From NCBI GenBank assembly GCA_012103455.1, contig WLWT01000002.1, positions 682,001 to 746,000 on the forward strand: a stretch of 64,000 nt of DNA. The letters run 5' to 3'. How positions within the stretch are numbered: the stretch's first letter is position 1; each line of letters opens with the position of its first letter. This document shows positions 45,291 to 54,506 of this stretch, piece by piece. This stretch comes from Gammaproteobacteria bacterium (GTDB taxonomy: Bacteria; Pseudomonadota; Gammaproteobacteria; HK1). The translations under genes and the position numbers were made by a program. The notes below the pieces were generated by a model. That model searched no databases and was not told the DNA's origin. It saw only the letters and a program-made list of their open reading frames with translations.

Positions 45291-46958
45291 GTGAATCCTG
45301 AACAACTACGGCCTATGCTGTTCATAGCACTAGCTTTTGTGCTTTTTTTGATGTGGCAAGAATGGCAAAAGGACTATGGGCCCAAACCGCTAGTGGTTCC
45401 ACCAGAGCAGATCGCCACCGAACGTGGATCGGAGGAATCGCCAGCGGCGCCTTCTAGCACGTTTACATCAGACAAGCCGGCCTCGGCGCCGCCGGTGTCT
45501 AGTAGCGGCGATGCTCCGCCATCGCAAAGCCGTGCGCAGGAGCCTTCGGGTACCCTGATAGAGGCCACTACCGATCTAATGTCCTTACGTATAGATACGC
45601 GGGGTGGCACTCTTAAGCAGCTCGACCTCAATAAACACCGCGTTTCTATAGAGTTAGATTCGGACGCGTTTCGTCTATTGAATGATGAGCTGCCTAATAT
45701 CTTTATCGCCCAGTCGGGTTTGCTCGGCGAGGGTTTACCGGATGACACGGCTCTTTACGAAGTAAGGAAGACTGAATTTGTTCTAGCCCCCGGTGCCGAG
45801 GAGCTTGAGGTCCCTATGACTTGGCGATCTGCGTCCGGTATCGAAGTGCGTAAAGTCTTCCGGCTACGCCGGGACAGTTATGAGATAGAAGTTCGCCACG
45901 AACTGGTCAATGGTTCACCCACCGCCGTGAGGGCAGAGATGTTCGGCCAGTTTAAGCGTACTCAAGTGGTGGAAGACGGCAATGTATTTATTCACACCTA
46001 TATGGGAGGTGTGTTGTCTTCAGCCGAGGAACCGTATGACAAAATTGATTTCGCTGATATGGCTGAAAGGGATATCAAGCGCACTGTTGAAGGCGGTTGG
46101 GCGGCGATGATCCAACACTATTTCGTTGGCGCATGGCTCCCTTCCCCAGAACAGCAAAATCATTACTACACGTATGCGTCGCCGAGAGCAGAATACATCA
46201 TCGGGGTGATCACGCCACCGTTGATGGTGAAACCAGGAGCCACAGGCGCGTTATCGATAAATGCTTATATCGGTCCCAAAGATCAGGCCCGAATGACGGC
46301 GGCGGCACCAGGGTTAGAACGCACGGTGGACTACGGTTTTTTGTTTTTTATTGCGCAGCCGCTGTTTTGGGCGCTCTTGTTCATAAACAATGTGATAGGC
46401 AACTGGGGTTGGTCCATCATTGTTCTAACTTTCCTCATTAAATTAGCGTTTTTTCATCTTTCGGCGACCAGCTATAGATCGATGGCAAGAATGCGTAAGT
46501 TGACACCGAAACTCACTGCGCTGCGTGATAGACACGGTGATGATCGTCAGAAACTCAATCAGGCGATGATGGAGCTTTATAAAGCCGAAAAGATCAATCC
46601 ATTGGGGGGGTGTTGGCCTATATTGGTTCAGATCCCGGTCTTTATCTCCCTGTATTGGGTGTTGCTCGAAAGTGTGGAACTGCGTCATGCGCCCTTCATG
46701 TTTTGGTTAGATGATCTTTCCTCGCATGATCCCTATTTCGTTCTGCCTGTATTGATGGGCGTTTCTATGATCATTCAGCAACGCTTGAATCCTACGCCAC
46801 CTGATCCCATGCAAGCGAAGATCATGATGGCGCTGCCATTCATCTTTACTTTCTTCTTCCTCTGGTTCCCGTCCGGATTGGTTTTGTACTGGTTGGTGAA
46901 CAATATCCTGTCTATTGGCCAGCAATGGGTTATTACCAAAAAGATCGAAGCAGAATGA
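45291..46958 (+). CDS. yidC: membrane protein insertase YidC
   Basis: 555 residues from GTG 45291; TTG 45285 is an alternative. Inserts and folds inner-membrane proteins, alone or with Sec. First helix M-L-F-I-A-L-A-F-V-L-F-L, a large periplasmic beta-sandwich domain (about 60-345) after a Pro/Ser-rich linker, then the five-helix core with N-W-G-W-S-I-I, N-P-L-G-G-C-W-P-I-L-V-Q-I-P-V-F and the terminal W-V-I-T-K-K. Gram-negative type. Confidence 0.97.
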   Translation: MNPEQLRPMLFIALAFVLFLMWQEWQKDYGPKPLVVPPEQIATERGSEESPAAPSSTFTSDKPASAPPVSSSGDAPPSQSRAQEPSGTLIEATTDLMSLRIDTRGGTLKQLDLNKHRVSIELDSDAFRLLNDELPNIFIAQSGLLGEGLPDDTALYEVRKTEFVLAPGAEELEVPMTWRSASGIEVRKVFRLRRDSYEIEVRHELVNGSPTAVRAEMFGQFKRTQVVEDGNVFIHTYMGGVLSSAEEPYDKIDFADMAERDIKRTVEGGWAAMIQHYFVGAWLPSPEQQNHYYTYASPRAEYIIGVITPPLMVKPGATGALSINAYIGPKDQARMTAAAPGLERTVDYGFLFFIAQPLFWALLFINNVIGNWGWSIIVLTFLIKLAFFHLSATSYRSMARMRKLTPKLTALRDRHGDDRQKLNQAMMELYKAEKINPLGGCWPILVQIPVFISLYWVLLESVELRHAPFMFWLDDLSSHDPYFVLPVLMGVSMIIQQRLNPTPPDPMQAKIMMALPFIFTFFFLWFPSGLVLYWLVNNILSIGQQWVITKKIEAE

Positions 46959-46981
46959 TCGATGTGATATTTCACTAAGTC

Positions 46982-48346
46982 ATGGCTGAACAGGCTCGGC
47001 TTGTAGCCGCGAACGATGAAATAGACACCATTGTAGCGGTTGCGACGCCGCCCGGTGTTGGTGGGATCGGTATCATACGTATAAGTGGCCCGGCTACGCT
47101 ATACATTGCCCAAACGGTTTTGGGTATATTGCCAGAACCGCGCACGGCTATCTTCAGGTCATTTTTCGATAATACCGGACAGATCCTTGATCAAGGGATT
47201 GCGCTTTATTTTCCTGCACCGGATTCTTATACCGCGGAGCATGTATTGGAGCTGCAGGCGCACGGGAGTCCAGTGGTTTTGGATATGTTGCTAAAAACTA
47301 TTTGCCAAGCAGGTGCGCGGTTGGCACGGCCTGGCGAATTTACCGAGCGAGCGTTTTTAAACAACAAACTGGATCTGGCTCAGGCCGAGGCTGTAGCCGA
47401 TCTCATCAATGCTGGCAGCATTGCCGCTGCACGTGGAGCTGCTCGCAGTTTGCAAGGTGAGTTTTCTAAAGCAGTTTACGCTCTCGTCGAGCGGCTGATT
47501 GAACTGCGCACCTATGTGGAAGTAGCGATTGACTTTCCTGATGAAGATATCGATCTCCTTGAATCAGCGGGTATTGCTGGACAATTGAATACCCTAGCGT
47601 CCGCGATACAAGCGCTTCGCGCGCAGACCGAACAAGGTGTGGTGTTACGAGAAGGGGTACGGGTGGTTTTAAGCGGACCGCCCAATGCAGGTAAATCTAG
47701 CTTGTTAAATGCATTGGTACGTTACGACGCAGCATTGGTGACGGATGTAGCAGGCACTACTCGCGATATTATCCGCGAGCGTTTGAATTTAGATGGTATG
47801 CCACTTGAGATAGCGGATACGGCGGGTCTGCGTGACAGCCATGATCCGATTGAGCAGATGGGTATGTCGAGGGCCCGGGAAGCTGCCGCCACCGCCGACA
47901 TCGTGCTGATAGTATTGGACGACAATGAGGCGCTCGACAACCAAATGCCTGATGTGCCGACGGATGCTACCCGTATTACGGTCCGCAATAAGATAGATTT
48001 AAGTGGCACACTGCCCCGTTATGTTCAGGACGGGGATACCCATACGGTGTGGATGAGCGCCAAAACGGGCGAAGGAATGGATAACTTACGCTATGCGCTT
48101 CGTACCGCCGCCGGTTATGAGCCCAAAGAAACGCTGTTTATGGCACGACGCAGGCATCTGGAAGCAATCGATACATGCGCAAGACACGTGCATGCAGCGC
48201 GGGAGTTAATCGACCATAATCCTGATCTCGTGTTGATCGCTGAGGAGTTACGGTTAGCTCATCGTCATATCGGTGAGGTGGTTGGAGAATTTACGACAGA
48301 GGATTTATTGGGCGCTATTTTTTCTAGCTTTTGTATCGGCAAATGA
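46982..48346 (+). CDS. mnmE: tRNA modification GTPase MnmE
   Basis: 454 residues. With MnmG it makes 5-carboxymethylaminomethyl uridine at tRNA wobble position 34. N-terminal folate-binding domain (I-V-A-V-A-T-P-P-G-V-G-G-I-G), helical domain, inserted GTPase with G-P-P-N-A-G-K-S-S (about 231) and D-T-A-G-L-R, and the catalytic C-terminal F-C-I-G-K. Complete. Converges on the P450 gene with a 19-bp gap. Confidence 0.98.
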   Translation: MAEQARLVAANDEIDTIVAVATPPGVGGIGIIRISGPATLYIAQTVLGILPEPRTAIFRSFFDNTGQILDQGIALYFPAPDSYTAEHVLELQAHGSPVVLDMLLKTICQAGARLARPGEFTERAFLNNKLDLAQAEAVADLINAGSIAAARGAARSLQGEFSKAVYALVERLIELRTYVEVAIDFPDEDIDLLESAGIAGQLNTLASAIQALRAQTEQGVVLREGVRVVLSGPPNAGKSSLLNALVRYDAALVTDVAGTTRDIIRERLNLDGMPLEIADTAGLRDSHDPIEQMGMSRAREAAATADIVLIVLDDNEALDNQMPDVPTDATRITVRNKIDLSGTLPRYVQDGDTHTVWMSAKTGEGMDNLRYALRTAAGYEPKETLFMARRRHLEAIDTCARHVHAARELIDHNPDLVLIAEELRLAHRHIGEVVGEFTTEDLLGAIFSSFCIGK

Positions 48347-48365
48347 TATTTCTTAACCGGCGTGC

Positions 48366-49598
48366 TTAAGCAGCGCTAAAACGCACCGGGATACAACGTG
48401 GTCCACGCACCTGGCCACCCACCCACGTGACCGCGTCCGGGCAGGCCAGCTCGAATTCTGGAATACGCGAAAACCACGTACCGAGCGCCACTTCCATTTC
48501 CATGCGGGCCAGGTTGGAGCCAGCACATCGATGGATGCCAACGCCGAACGCGATGTGACGGTTGCGTTTGCGATCTAGAACCACTTCATTGGGCTTGTCG
48601 AAGGCGCTGGGATCGCGGTTAGCGGCGGGGAAATTCAATAACACCTTATCGCCCGGTTGAAATGTTACATCTCCGATGCTGACGGGCTGTGTGACTTTAC
48701 GGGCCATGGTAACCGGTGAATAAAAGCGTAGCAGCTCTTCAATGGCGGTGATGAGCAGTTCCGGTTCCTTGGCCAACCGCCGACGGTCATCGGTGTGGCT
48801 GGCGAAATGCCACAGGGCCGAGCCGATGGAACTCCAGGTCGTATCTATACCCGCTACTAAGAGCAGGTTGCACATACCGACAATGGTGTAGTCGGACAGC
48901 GGTTTTCCATCAATGTCCGCATCGATCAGGGTAGAGATCAGATCGTCACGCGGGTTTTGCCGGCGGTCCGCCACCATTTCCTCAAAGAATGAGCGGATGA
49001 TACGGCAGTACTTGATTCGCATATCCGGCTGAAGCTGTCCGATCTCCAGTATGCCTCGAGTCCATTTGACAAAATCGTCTACCCGCTTGGGATCGATGCC
49101 GATAACGTGAGCGATTACTCGAGGGGGGATCTGCTGTGCGTAGTCAGCCGCCGCATCCGCATGTCCTTTGTCGATAAAGCGATCGATCATCTCGTTGCAA
49201 ATAGCTAGGGTGAACTGCCGGTGCCCGGCGACGGCTTTGGGAGAGAAAAACGGCAAGATGAGGCGTCTATAAGGGATTTGCTCCGGCGGATCAGCCGTAA
49301 TAGGTGGATTTTCTGTGCTGTATTCTTTGGCTTCACGAATGAGTTCTTCGCGCAGCTCGGGCGAGGGCGGTACCACTGTCGGTGAGCGGGACGACAGCGC
49401 TGGAACCATACGCACCATGGCTTGTAAGTCGTCGTAACGGGTCGGTAACCAAGATCCGCCCCAGCGCGTGGTATGGGCAATAGGGCAGCGTTCGCGTAGC
49501 TCGTCCCAAATGGGCGCTGGGTCGCGCACGTATTCGCTGTCGAAAATATCGTAATCTGTCGCCCAGTCTTTGACGGGTGGGGTATTGTTATCGCTCAT
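48366..49598 (-). CDS. cytochrome P450
   Basis: 410 residues, soluble bacterial class. All core motifs: I-helix A-G-I-D-T-T-W (about 249), K-helix E-E-L-L-R (about 287), and heme loop F-G-V-G-I-H-R-C-A-G with the axial Cys near 357. It hydroxylates an unknown small molecule using electrons from a ferredoxin. No ferredoxin, reductase or biosynthetic cluster adjoins it; it stands alone between mnmE and rfbC, which suggests acquisition by transfer. Substrate cannot be told from sequence. Confidence 0.95.
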   Translation of the reverse strand: MSDNNTPPVKDWATDYDIFDSEYVRDPAPIWDELRERCPIAHTTRWGGSWLPTRYDDLQAMVRMVPALSSRSPTVVPPSPELREELIREAKEYSTENPPITADPPEQIPYRRLILPFFSPKAVAGHRQFTLAICNEMIDRFIDKGHADAAADYAQQIPPRVIAHVIGIDPKRVDDFVKWTRGILEIGQLQPDMRIKYCRIIRSFFEEMVADRRQNPRDDLISTLIDADIDGKPLSDYTIVGMCNLLLVAGIDTTWSSIGSALWHFASHTDDRRRLAKEPELLITAIEELLRFYSPVTMARKVTQPVSIGDVTFQPGDKVLLNFPAANRDPSAFDKPNEVVLDRKRNRHIAFGVGIHRCAGSNLARMEMEVALGTWFSRIPEFELACPDAVTWVGGQVRGPRCIPVRFSAA

Positions 49599-49786
49599 TG
49601 GCTAACACCGGTTGATTGACTGTGCTCGTCTTGTCCTGCCCGGTTACGCGCAGTCGATACTGGATAATGACTGCTTGAGTGGCCTGATGTCGAGTGTTTC
49701 GTGCTCTGGGGATCACCTCCGCATGTCCTATCGTATATGGTGGCACAATACGCAGCTCAGTACCGATTGTTAACGCGAGCTGCGTA

Positions 49787-50335
49787 ATGCGGGTTCATCC
49801 GACCGATCTGCCGGAAGTTTTGTTGCTTGAACCAACGATCTACGAGGATGAGCGCGGCAGTTTTTGCGAGACTTTCAACGCACGGGTGTTCACGGAAAAG
49901 ACTGATGTCGATGTGGCGTTCGTGCAGGACAACGCGAGTATATCTACCGCCAATGTACTGCGGGGTTTGCATTATCAGACCGTCCAAGCACAAGGTAAAT
50001 TGGTACGAGTGGCCTGGGGTAGGATTTATGACGTCGCTGTGGACATTCGCCGATCATCCCCCTGCTTTGGACACTGGACTGCACTGGAGTTGGATGCGAA
50101 ATCCAACCGTCAGCTCTGGGTACCGGCGGGTTTCGCACATGGATTTCTGGTTCTAGGTGGCGAAGACGCTTGCGTTTGTTACAAAACAACCGATTACTAC
50201 GCGCCTCAATATGAACGCTCTTTGCGCTGGAACGATCCCGCACTCGCCATCCCTTGGCCAATCACCGGGTTACCGCGCCTGTCGCCCAAAGACGCCGATG
50301 GCATGACTTTGGATGAGGCCGAGGTTTATCCGTGA
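49787..50335 (+). CDS. rfbC: dTDP-4-dehydrorhamnose 3,5-epimerase
   Basis: 182 residues from ATG 49787; the frame open from 49694 lacks family similarity. Cupin fold with V-L-R-G-L-H-Y-Q (catalytic His), W-V-P-A-G-F-A-H-G-F near 119-128 and the C-terminal W-N-D-P motif. Third step of dTDP-L-rhamnose synthesis for surface polysaccharide. Overlaps rfbD by 4 bp (GTGA). rfbA and rfbB are not in the window. Confidence 0.95.
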   Translation: MRVHPTDLPEVLLLEPTIYEDERGSFCETFNARVFTEKTDVDVAFVQDNASISTANVLRGLHYQTVQAQGKLVRVAWGRIYDVAVDIRRSSPCFGHWTALELDAKSNRQLWVPAGFAHGFLVLGGEDACVCYKTTDYYAPQYERSLRWNDPALAIPWPITGLPRLSPKDADGMTLDEAEVYP

Positions 50336-51291
50336 TTGAGCGCCACCGGATACTGGTGACGGGCGCACGTGGCCAAGTTGGGCGGGAGCTATGCCGGGTG
50401 CTGGGTCCTCTTGGTGATGTTTACGCATCCGCCCGCCGGCGTACGGATATTGTTTATCAGGGAGGGGCTTATCAGGAAGGGGCTTATCAAGATATAGACC
50501 TGGACATCACCTGCGCCGATGCGATCAGCCGGGTGTTTGCCGAGGTGCGCCCGCACTATGTGATCAACGCGGCTGCCTACACTGCGGTGGATGATGCAGA
50601 GGCTGCCCCTCTCGATGCAGCGTTGGTCAATGCCGAAGCGGCGCGGTATTTGGTCAACGCTTGTGAGCGGTATCGAACTTGCTTGGTGCATTACTCGACC
50701 GACTATGTATTCGACGGTGATGGCTCGAGCCCGTATACGGAGACTGCCCGCACAGCGCCGTTGAATGTCTACGGCCGAACTAAGCGGGAGGGTGAATTGG
50801 CGGTGTTGGCATCGGCGATCCCTCATCTGGTGTTGCGCACCGGCTGGGTTTATGCGGCCCACGGACGTAATTTTGTCCGTACCATGCAGCGCGTGGCACG
50901 TGGTAATAATGCAATTCAGGTGGTTGCCGATCAGTTCGGTACGCCGACTTGGGCACGCTCACTGGCTGAGTTGACCGGTCTTTTGCTGTCCAAGGCGATC
51001 AGTTATGGCGATGCCTGGCTGAACGACAGGCAAGGGCTCTACCACGCATGTGCCCCCGATTACACCAACTGGTTTGAATTGGCCTGCGCCGCCATCGAGG
51101 TGGTGGCCGGGCCAACGCGCGCCGCGCAGGTTCAACCTATCACGACGGATGAGTACCCGCTGCCTGCCCGCAGGCCGGCTTGGTCGGTTATGGATTCAGG
51201 TGCGTTACTGACGGTTTTTGGTTTACGTCTGCCCCCTTGGCGGGTTCAACTCGCCCAAATGCTTGCCGATCAAGAGATCATGGCGGCTTAG
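50332..51291 (+). CDS. rfbD: dTDP-4-dehydrorhamnose reductase
   Basis: 319 residues, GTG start coupled to rfbC. SDR/RmlD fold: G-A-R-G-Q-V-G-R-E-L near 9-18, N-A-A-A-Y-T-A-V-D near 80, S-T-D-Y-V-F-D-G-D near 122 and the catalytic Y-G-R-T-K near 146. Forms dTDP-L-rhamnose. Longer than usual (about 290-300), partly because a 15-bp tandem repeat adds Y-Q-G-G-A / Y-Q-E-G-A residues near position 42. Confidence 0.95.
   Translation: MIERHRILVTGARGQVGRELCRVLGPLGDVYASARRRTDIVYQGGAYQEGAYQDIDLDITCADAISRVFAEVRPHYVINAAAYTAVDDAEAAPLDAALVNAEAARYLVNACERYRTCLVHYSTDYVFDGDGSSPYTETARTAPLNVYGRTKREGELAVLASAIPHLVLRTGWVYAAHGRNFVRTMQRVARGNNAIQVVADQFGTPTWARSLAELTGLLLSKAISYGDAWLNDRQGLYHACAPDYTNWFELACAAIEVVAGPTRAAQVQPITTDEYPLPARRPAWSVMDSGALLTVFGLRLPPWRVQLAQMLADQEIMAA
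50452..50492. repeat. about 2.7 x 15-bp tandem repeat inside rfbD
   Basis: GTTTATCAGGGAGGG (50452-50466), GCTTATCAGGAAGGG (50467-50481), then a partial GCTTATCAAGA. In frame; it inserts a repeated Y-Q-x-G-(A) pentapeptide in a surface loop of RfbD. Confidence 0.9.
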
Positions 51292-51309
51292 GGACGCAAC
51301 GTCTTATCG

Positions 51310-52362
51310 GTGAAACAAGGGCGGCCATTGCATCTGCCAGGAAAGGCGAATATACGGCGCATTTTGTTGATCAAATGGAGCGCCATGGGGGACGTGGCGC
51401 TGGCAAGTGCTGCAGCGCAAGATTTGGTCCATGCGTTCCCGGGCCGAACCATTGATCTGAATACACTGGCCCCGTGGGACGCGCTTTACCGCGATGATCC
51501 CCGTTTCGGGCAAGTTTATGCGTTTCAATTACGCCGGCGCGGCCAACAGTTCCGGGAAGGGCTGCGTTGGTTAAAGCAGATGGCGGCGGCGCGCTACGAT
51601 CTGGTCGTCGATTTGCAGACTACCGATCGCTCGCGGGTGATGATTGCAGCCTTGGGGTTGTTGGGCCGGCCGATTCCTTATCGCTTGGGAAACAAGCCGG
51701 CTTTCCCGTACAACATCGCACCTCCATCCACCAGTGCGCCCCGCCACGCGCTGGACATCATGCGCGATACGCTGCGCGCGGGAGGGATCACGGCTGTGGC
51801 GGACCGTCCGGTGCTCTTTCCGAGTGCCGATGCCCGGCTGAGGGCGCAACGGCTATGTGCGGGTGCAGAGTTGCGCCCTGGCCGGTTTGCTGTGTTTTTG
51901 CCTGGCTGCCAAGCGGCTGGTTATCTCAAGCGGTGGGGCGCGCAGCGGTATGCGGCTTTGGCGGCACTATTGGTGTCGCAAGCCCATGTTGAGCGGGTGG
52001 TTTTACTCGGTGGACCCGATGAACGGGATGAGTGCGCCGCCATCGCCAGTGCCGGTGATCACATCGTCGATCTGTGCGGACAGACGGCGCTGCTAGAGGT
52101 CACCGCGATCTGCCAAGCCGCCCGCGTGGTGGTTGGCAATGATACTGGAACCGGTCATTTGGCTGCTGCGGGCACGACGCCTGTTGTGGTTGTGTGCGGC
52201 CCCACCGATCCACGCCGGGTCAAACCGGCCGGGCCGCACGTACATGCTATCCAAGCGCAACTGCCCTGCATCAATTGCTACCGCAAACAGTGTGCTCACC
52301 ACTCCTGCATGCGAGTGATCACGGCGCAGGCGGTACTTGAGCGGATCGTCAGTGTTCTTTGA
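51310..52362 (+). CDS. glycosyltransferase family 9 (heptosyltransferase-like)
   Basis: 350 residues from GTG 51310. Starts R-R-I-L-L-I-K-W-S-A-M-G-D-V-A-L-A, ends with V-G-N-D-T-G-T-G-H-L-A-A-A-G-T-T-P and C-G-P-T-D-P-R, the nucleotide-sugar site of the family. Late C-I-N-C-Y-R-K-Q-C and H-S-C-M motif as in many GT9 proteins. Transfers heptose or a related sugar to lipopolysaccharide core at the inner face of the membrane; exact acceptor unknown. Follows rfbD by 18 bp. Confidence 0.9.
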   Translation: MKQGRPLHLPGKANIRRILLIKWSAMGDVALASAAAQDLVHAFPGRTIDLNTLAPWDALYRDDPRFGQVYAFQLRRRGQQFREGLRWLKQMAAARYDLVVDLQTTDRSRVMIAALGLLGRPIPYRLGNKPAFPYNIAPPSTSAPRHALDIMRDTLRAGGITAVADRPVLFPSADARLRAQRLCAGAELRPGRFAVFLPGCQAAGYLKRWGAQRYAALAALLVSQAHVERVVLLGGPDERDECAAIASAGDHIVDLCGQTALLEVTAICQAARVVVGNDTGTGHLAAAGTTPVVVVCGPTDPRRVKPAGPHVHAIQAQLPCINCYRKQCAHHSCMRVITAQAVLERIVSVL

Positions 52363-52405
52363 ATCGTGACGCCGCTGGCTACTCACCCCCGTTTGTAAGG
52401 ATCGT

Positions 52406-53236
52406 TTATAGCGGTCCGCCGTGGCGCTCTAATGGCGATCGCAAGGTGGGTGCACCGCAGGGCATGTGCTTCGCCCCGTCGGCATCGAAGCGGGCTTGTT
52501 CGTATAGCTTGGCGTATTTTAAAAAAACGTAAAAACTGCCCACGATAGACGCTATGAAGCCAGCCCAACCGTTGGCGAATCCACGTTTGAAGATAAAGCT
52601 ACGCAGGAAAAAAAGCGGTGGGTAGACCACCATCATCCAGGGATTGGCACGTTGGCCCTTAGCCCGCTTGTCGCGCACCAGTCCGCTTGAATAAGCGTTG
52701 ATCTTGGCCACTTTGGTGTGGATATCGGTTTCACCGAAGTGGTAGAAATGCTCCTCTAGCCGGCCCACGGCACCAGTAACATCGACGGTGGCGTGCACCG
52801 GCATTTGTGTGAACGAAGCATGGGACTTGCGAAATAAGCGCACATAGTAATTTTTGCGCGTGGCATTAGCGGACATACGCCAAAATACCTGTTCATGACG
52901 GGGTATCTCGAAGCCGTTAAAGCGCTCTTGTTGGAAATCCTCCAGTTTGAGCCATTGCAGTATATGCGCAAGTGTCGCCGAGACCATTTCATCGGCGTCT
53001 AAAAAGAGAACCCACTCGTGGGATGTGTGGTTCAATGCTAACTGTTTTTGGCGGCCATAGCCCAGAAACTCGTTTTTGATGAGCCGTGCACCGTTTTGCT
53101 CGGCGATGTGAGCGGTGTTATCCGTGCTGTACGAATCCAGTACCAACACCTCGTCTGCAAAAGCGACGCTTCTCAAGCAAGCATCCAATGTTTGCGCATT
53201 GTTGAAGGTCGTCACGAAGACCGATAGTTTTTGCAC
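52406..53236 (-). CDS. glycosyltransferase family 2, LPS core type (WaaE/KdtX-like)
   Basis: 276 residues. Starts L-S-V-F-V-T-T-F-N-N-A, has V-L-D-S-Y-S-T-D-N-T-A, the metal-binding D-A-D-E-M near 87 and W-R-M-S. A hydrophobic stretch near 200-225 (M-M-V-V-Y-P-P-L-F-F-L) may touch the membrane. WaaE-type enzymes add glucose to heptose I of the core. Convergent with the GT9 gene, divergent from the GT4 gene. Confidence 0.9.
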   Translation of the reverse strand: MQKLSVFVTTFNNAQTLDACLRSVAFADEVLVLDSYSTDNTAHIAEQNGARLIKNEFLGYGRQKQLALNHTSHEWVLFLDADEMVSATLAHILQWLKLEDFQQERFNGFEIPRHEQVFWRMSANATRKNYYVRLFRKSHASFTQMPVHATVDVTGAVGRLEEHFYHFGETDIHTKVAKINAYSSGLVRDKRAKGQRANPWMMVVYPPLFFLRSFIFKRGFANGWAGFIASIVGSFYVFLKYAKLYEQARFDADGAKHMPCGAPTLRSPLERHGGPL

Positions 53237-53327
53237 GGTTGGCGGTGCTCCACACTACAGAGGTCGCTATGTTACGCCGGACTGGCAAGGCCTTGGACAT
53301 TGGATACCTTGGATGTCGGATGACTGA

Positions 53328-54395
53328 GTGGTGAATAACCCGGCTTTCGACAGTCTGCAAATCATCGGCAGCCGGCCATCGGGAGGCGCTGAGCGTTTCT
53401 ACGTGCGCCTGGTGCAAAGTCTCAATGCTGCTGGCCATCGCGCCCTGGCCGTCAATCAGCCTGGCAGTGCGGTGAGCACGGCCTTAGGCGATGATTATTC
53501 GCAGCACCGGGTGCGCATGTTGGGGGTATGGGATAGGTTGGCGCGGCGTCGGTTCCAGCGGTTGGCCCGCGCCCATCAAGTCCGGGTGGTGCAAACCTAT
53601 ATGGGACGGGCTACCCGCATTTACCGCACCAGCCGTGGTGGCCCGGTGCATGTGGCCCGCCTCGGTGGTTTTTACGACTTGTCGGGATACCGGCACGCCG
53701 ATGCCTGGGTGGGCAATACCAGGGGCATTTGCGATCATCTTATTCGAGGCGGCATGCCGGCTAATCGGGTGTATCACATCGGCAATTTCGTCGCCATTGC
53801 ACTGCCACCACCGCCGACGGTTGCCAGAGCCCGGTTCGGACTCGGCGAAGATGACTTGGTGCTCGGATTCGTTGGCCGGTTGCATCCGAATAAAGGCGCC
53901 CAATACTTGCTGGAGGCGTTTGCGCGCATTGCACCGTGCCTACGGGGCCGGACCACGAAGCTTGTTATCGCCGGGGATGGACCGTTGGCGCCGGCACTTA
54001 AACGACGCGCTGAAGAACTGAACTTAACCAACCGGGTGGTGTGGACCGGATGGTTAACCGAGCCGGGGCCAGCGTACGCGGTGATGGATGTTTTCGTGAG
54101 TCCGTCGGTGCACGAACCCTTAGGCAATGTCGTACTCGAAGCATGGGCCTGCGGACTACCGGTCATTGCCACTCGCAGCCAAGGGCCGTTGGAACTCATC
54201 GAGCACGACACCAATGGTGTTTTGGTACCTATTTCAAAACCGTGCGATCTTGCGGCAGCCGCTGAAACATTGCTTTTGGACGAGTCAGCCCGGCAAGTCC
54301 TGGGGGAGGCAGGCCGGGCGGCGCTGCGCGCCACGCACTCCGAGGGGCAGGTGACGGATGCTTATCTTGATTTGTACGCTGAGTTGCAGAAGTGA
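53328..54395 (+). CDS. glycosyltransferase family 4
   Basis: 355 residues, GT-B fold. S-G-G-A-E-R-F near 18, F-V-G-R-L-H-P-N-K-G near 180, and the donor-site run S-P-S-V-H-E-P-L-G-N-V-V-L-E-A-W-A-C-G near 250, the classical E-x7-E motif. Sugar and acceptor unknown; its LPS role is inferred from neighbours. Start GTG 53328; a second GTG follows directly. Confidence 0.9.
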   Translation: MVNNPAFDSLQIIGSRPSGGAERFYVRLVQSLNAAGHRALAVNQPGSAVSTALGDDYSQHRVRMLGVWDRLARRRFQRLARAHQVRVVQTYMGRATRIYRTSRGGPVHVARLGGFYDLSGYRHADAWVGNTRGICDHLIRGGMPANRVYHIGNFVAIALPPPPTVARARFGLGEDDLVLGFVGRLHPNKGAQYLLEAFARIAPCLRGRTTKLVIAGDGPLAPALKRRAEELNLTNRVVWTGWLTEPGPAYAVMDVFVSPSVHEPLGNVVLEAWACGLPVIATRSQGPLELIEHDTNGVLVPISKPCDLAAAAETLLLDESARQVLGEAGRAALRATHSEGQVTDAYLDLYAELQK

Positions 54396-54424
54396 GGCTT
54401 GAGCTTACGAAGCCTTTAACCCCA

Positions 54425-54475
54425 GCCCTTAACCGTGACGGCCCCCTAACCGTGACAGCCCCCTACACTGTGATA
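54425..54475. repeat. three imperfect 16-18-bp tandem units upstream of tldD
   Basis: GCCCTTAACCGTGACG (54425-54440), GCCCCCTAACCGTGACA (54441-54457) and GCCCCCTACACTGTGATA (54458-54475). They occupy most of the 111-bp spacer between the GT4 gene and tldD, where a tldD promoter would be expected. Confidence 0.75.
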
Positions 54476-54506
54476 GCCGATGGGAGCCGGATGAAGGAGA
54501 GAAATC

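Noticed and set aside
53774..54334. 186-codon frame antisense to the GT4 gene
   Set aside because: Shadow frame; the plus-strand protein has clear GT-B motifs.
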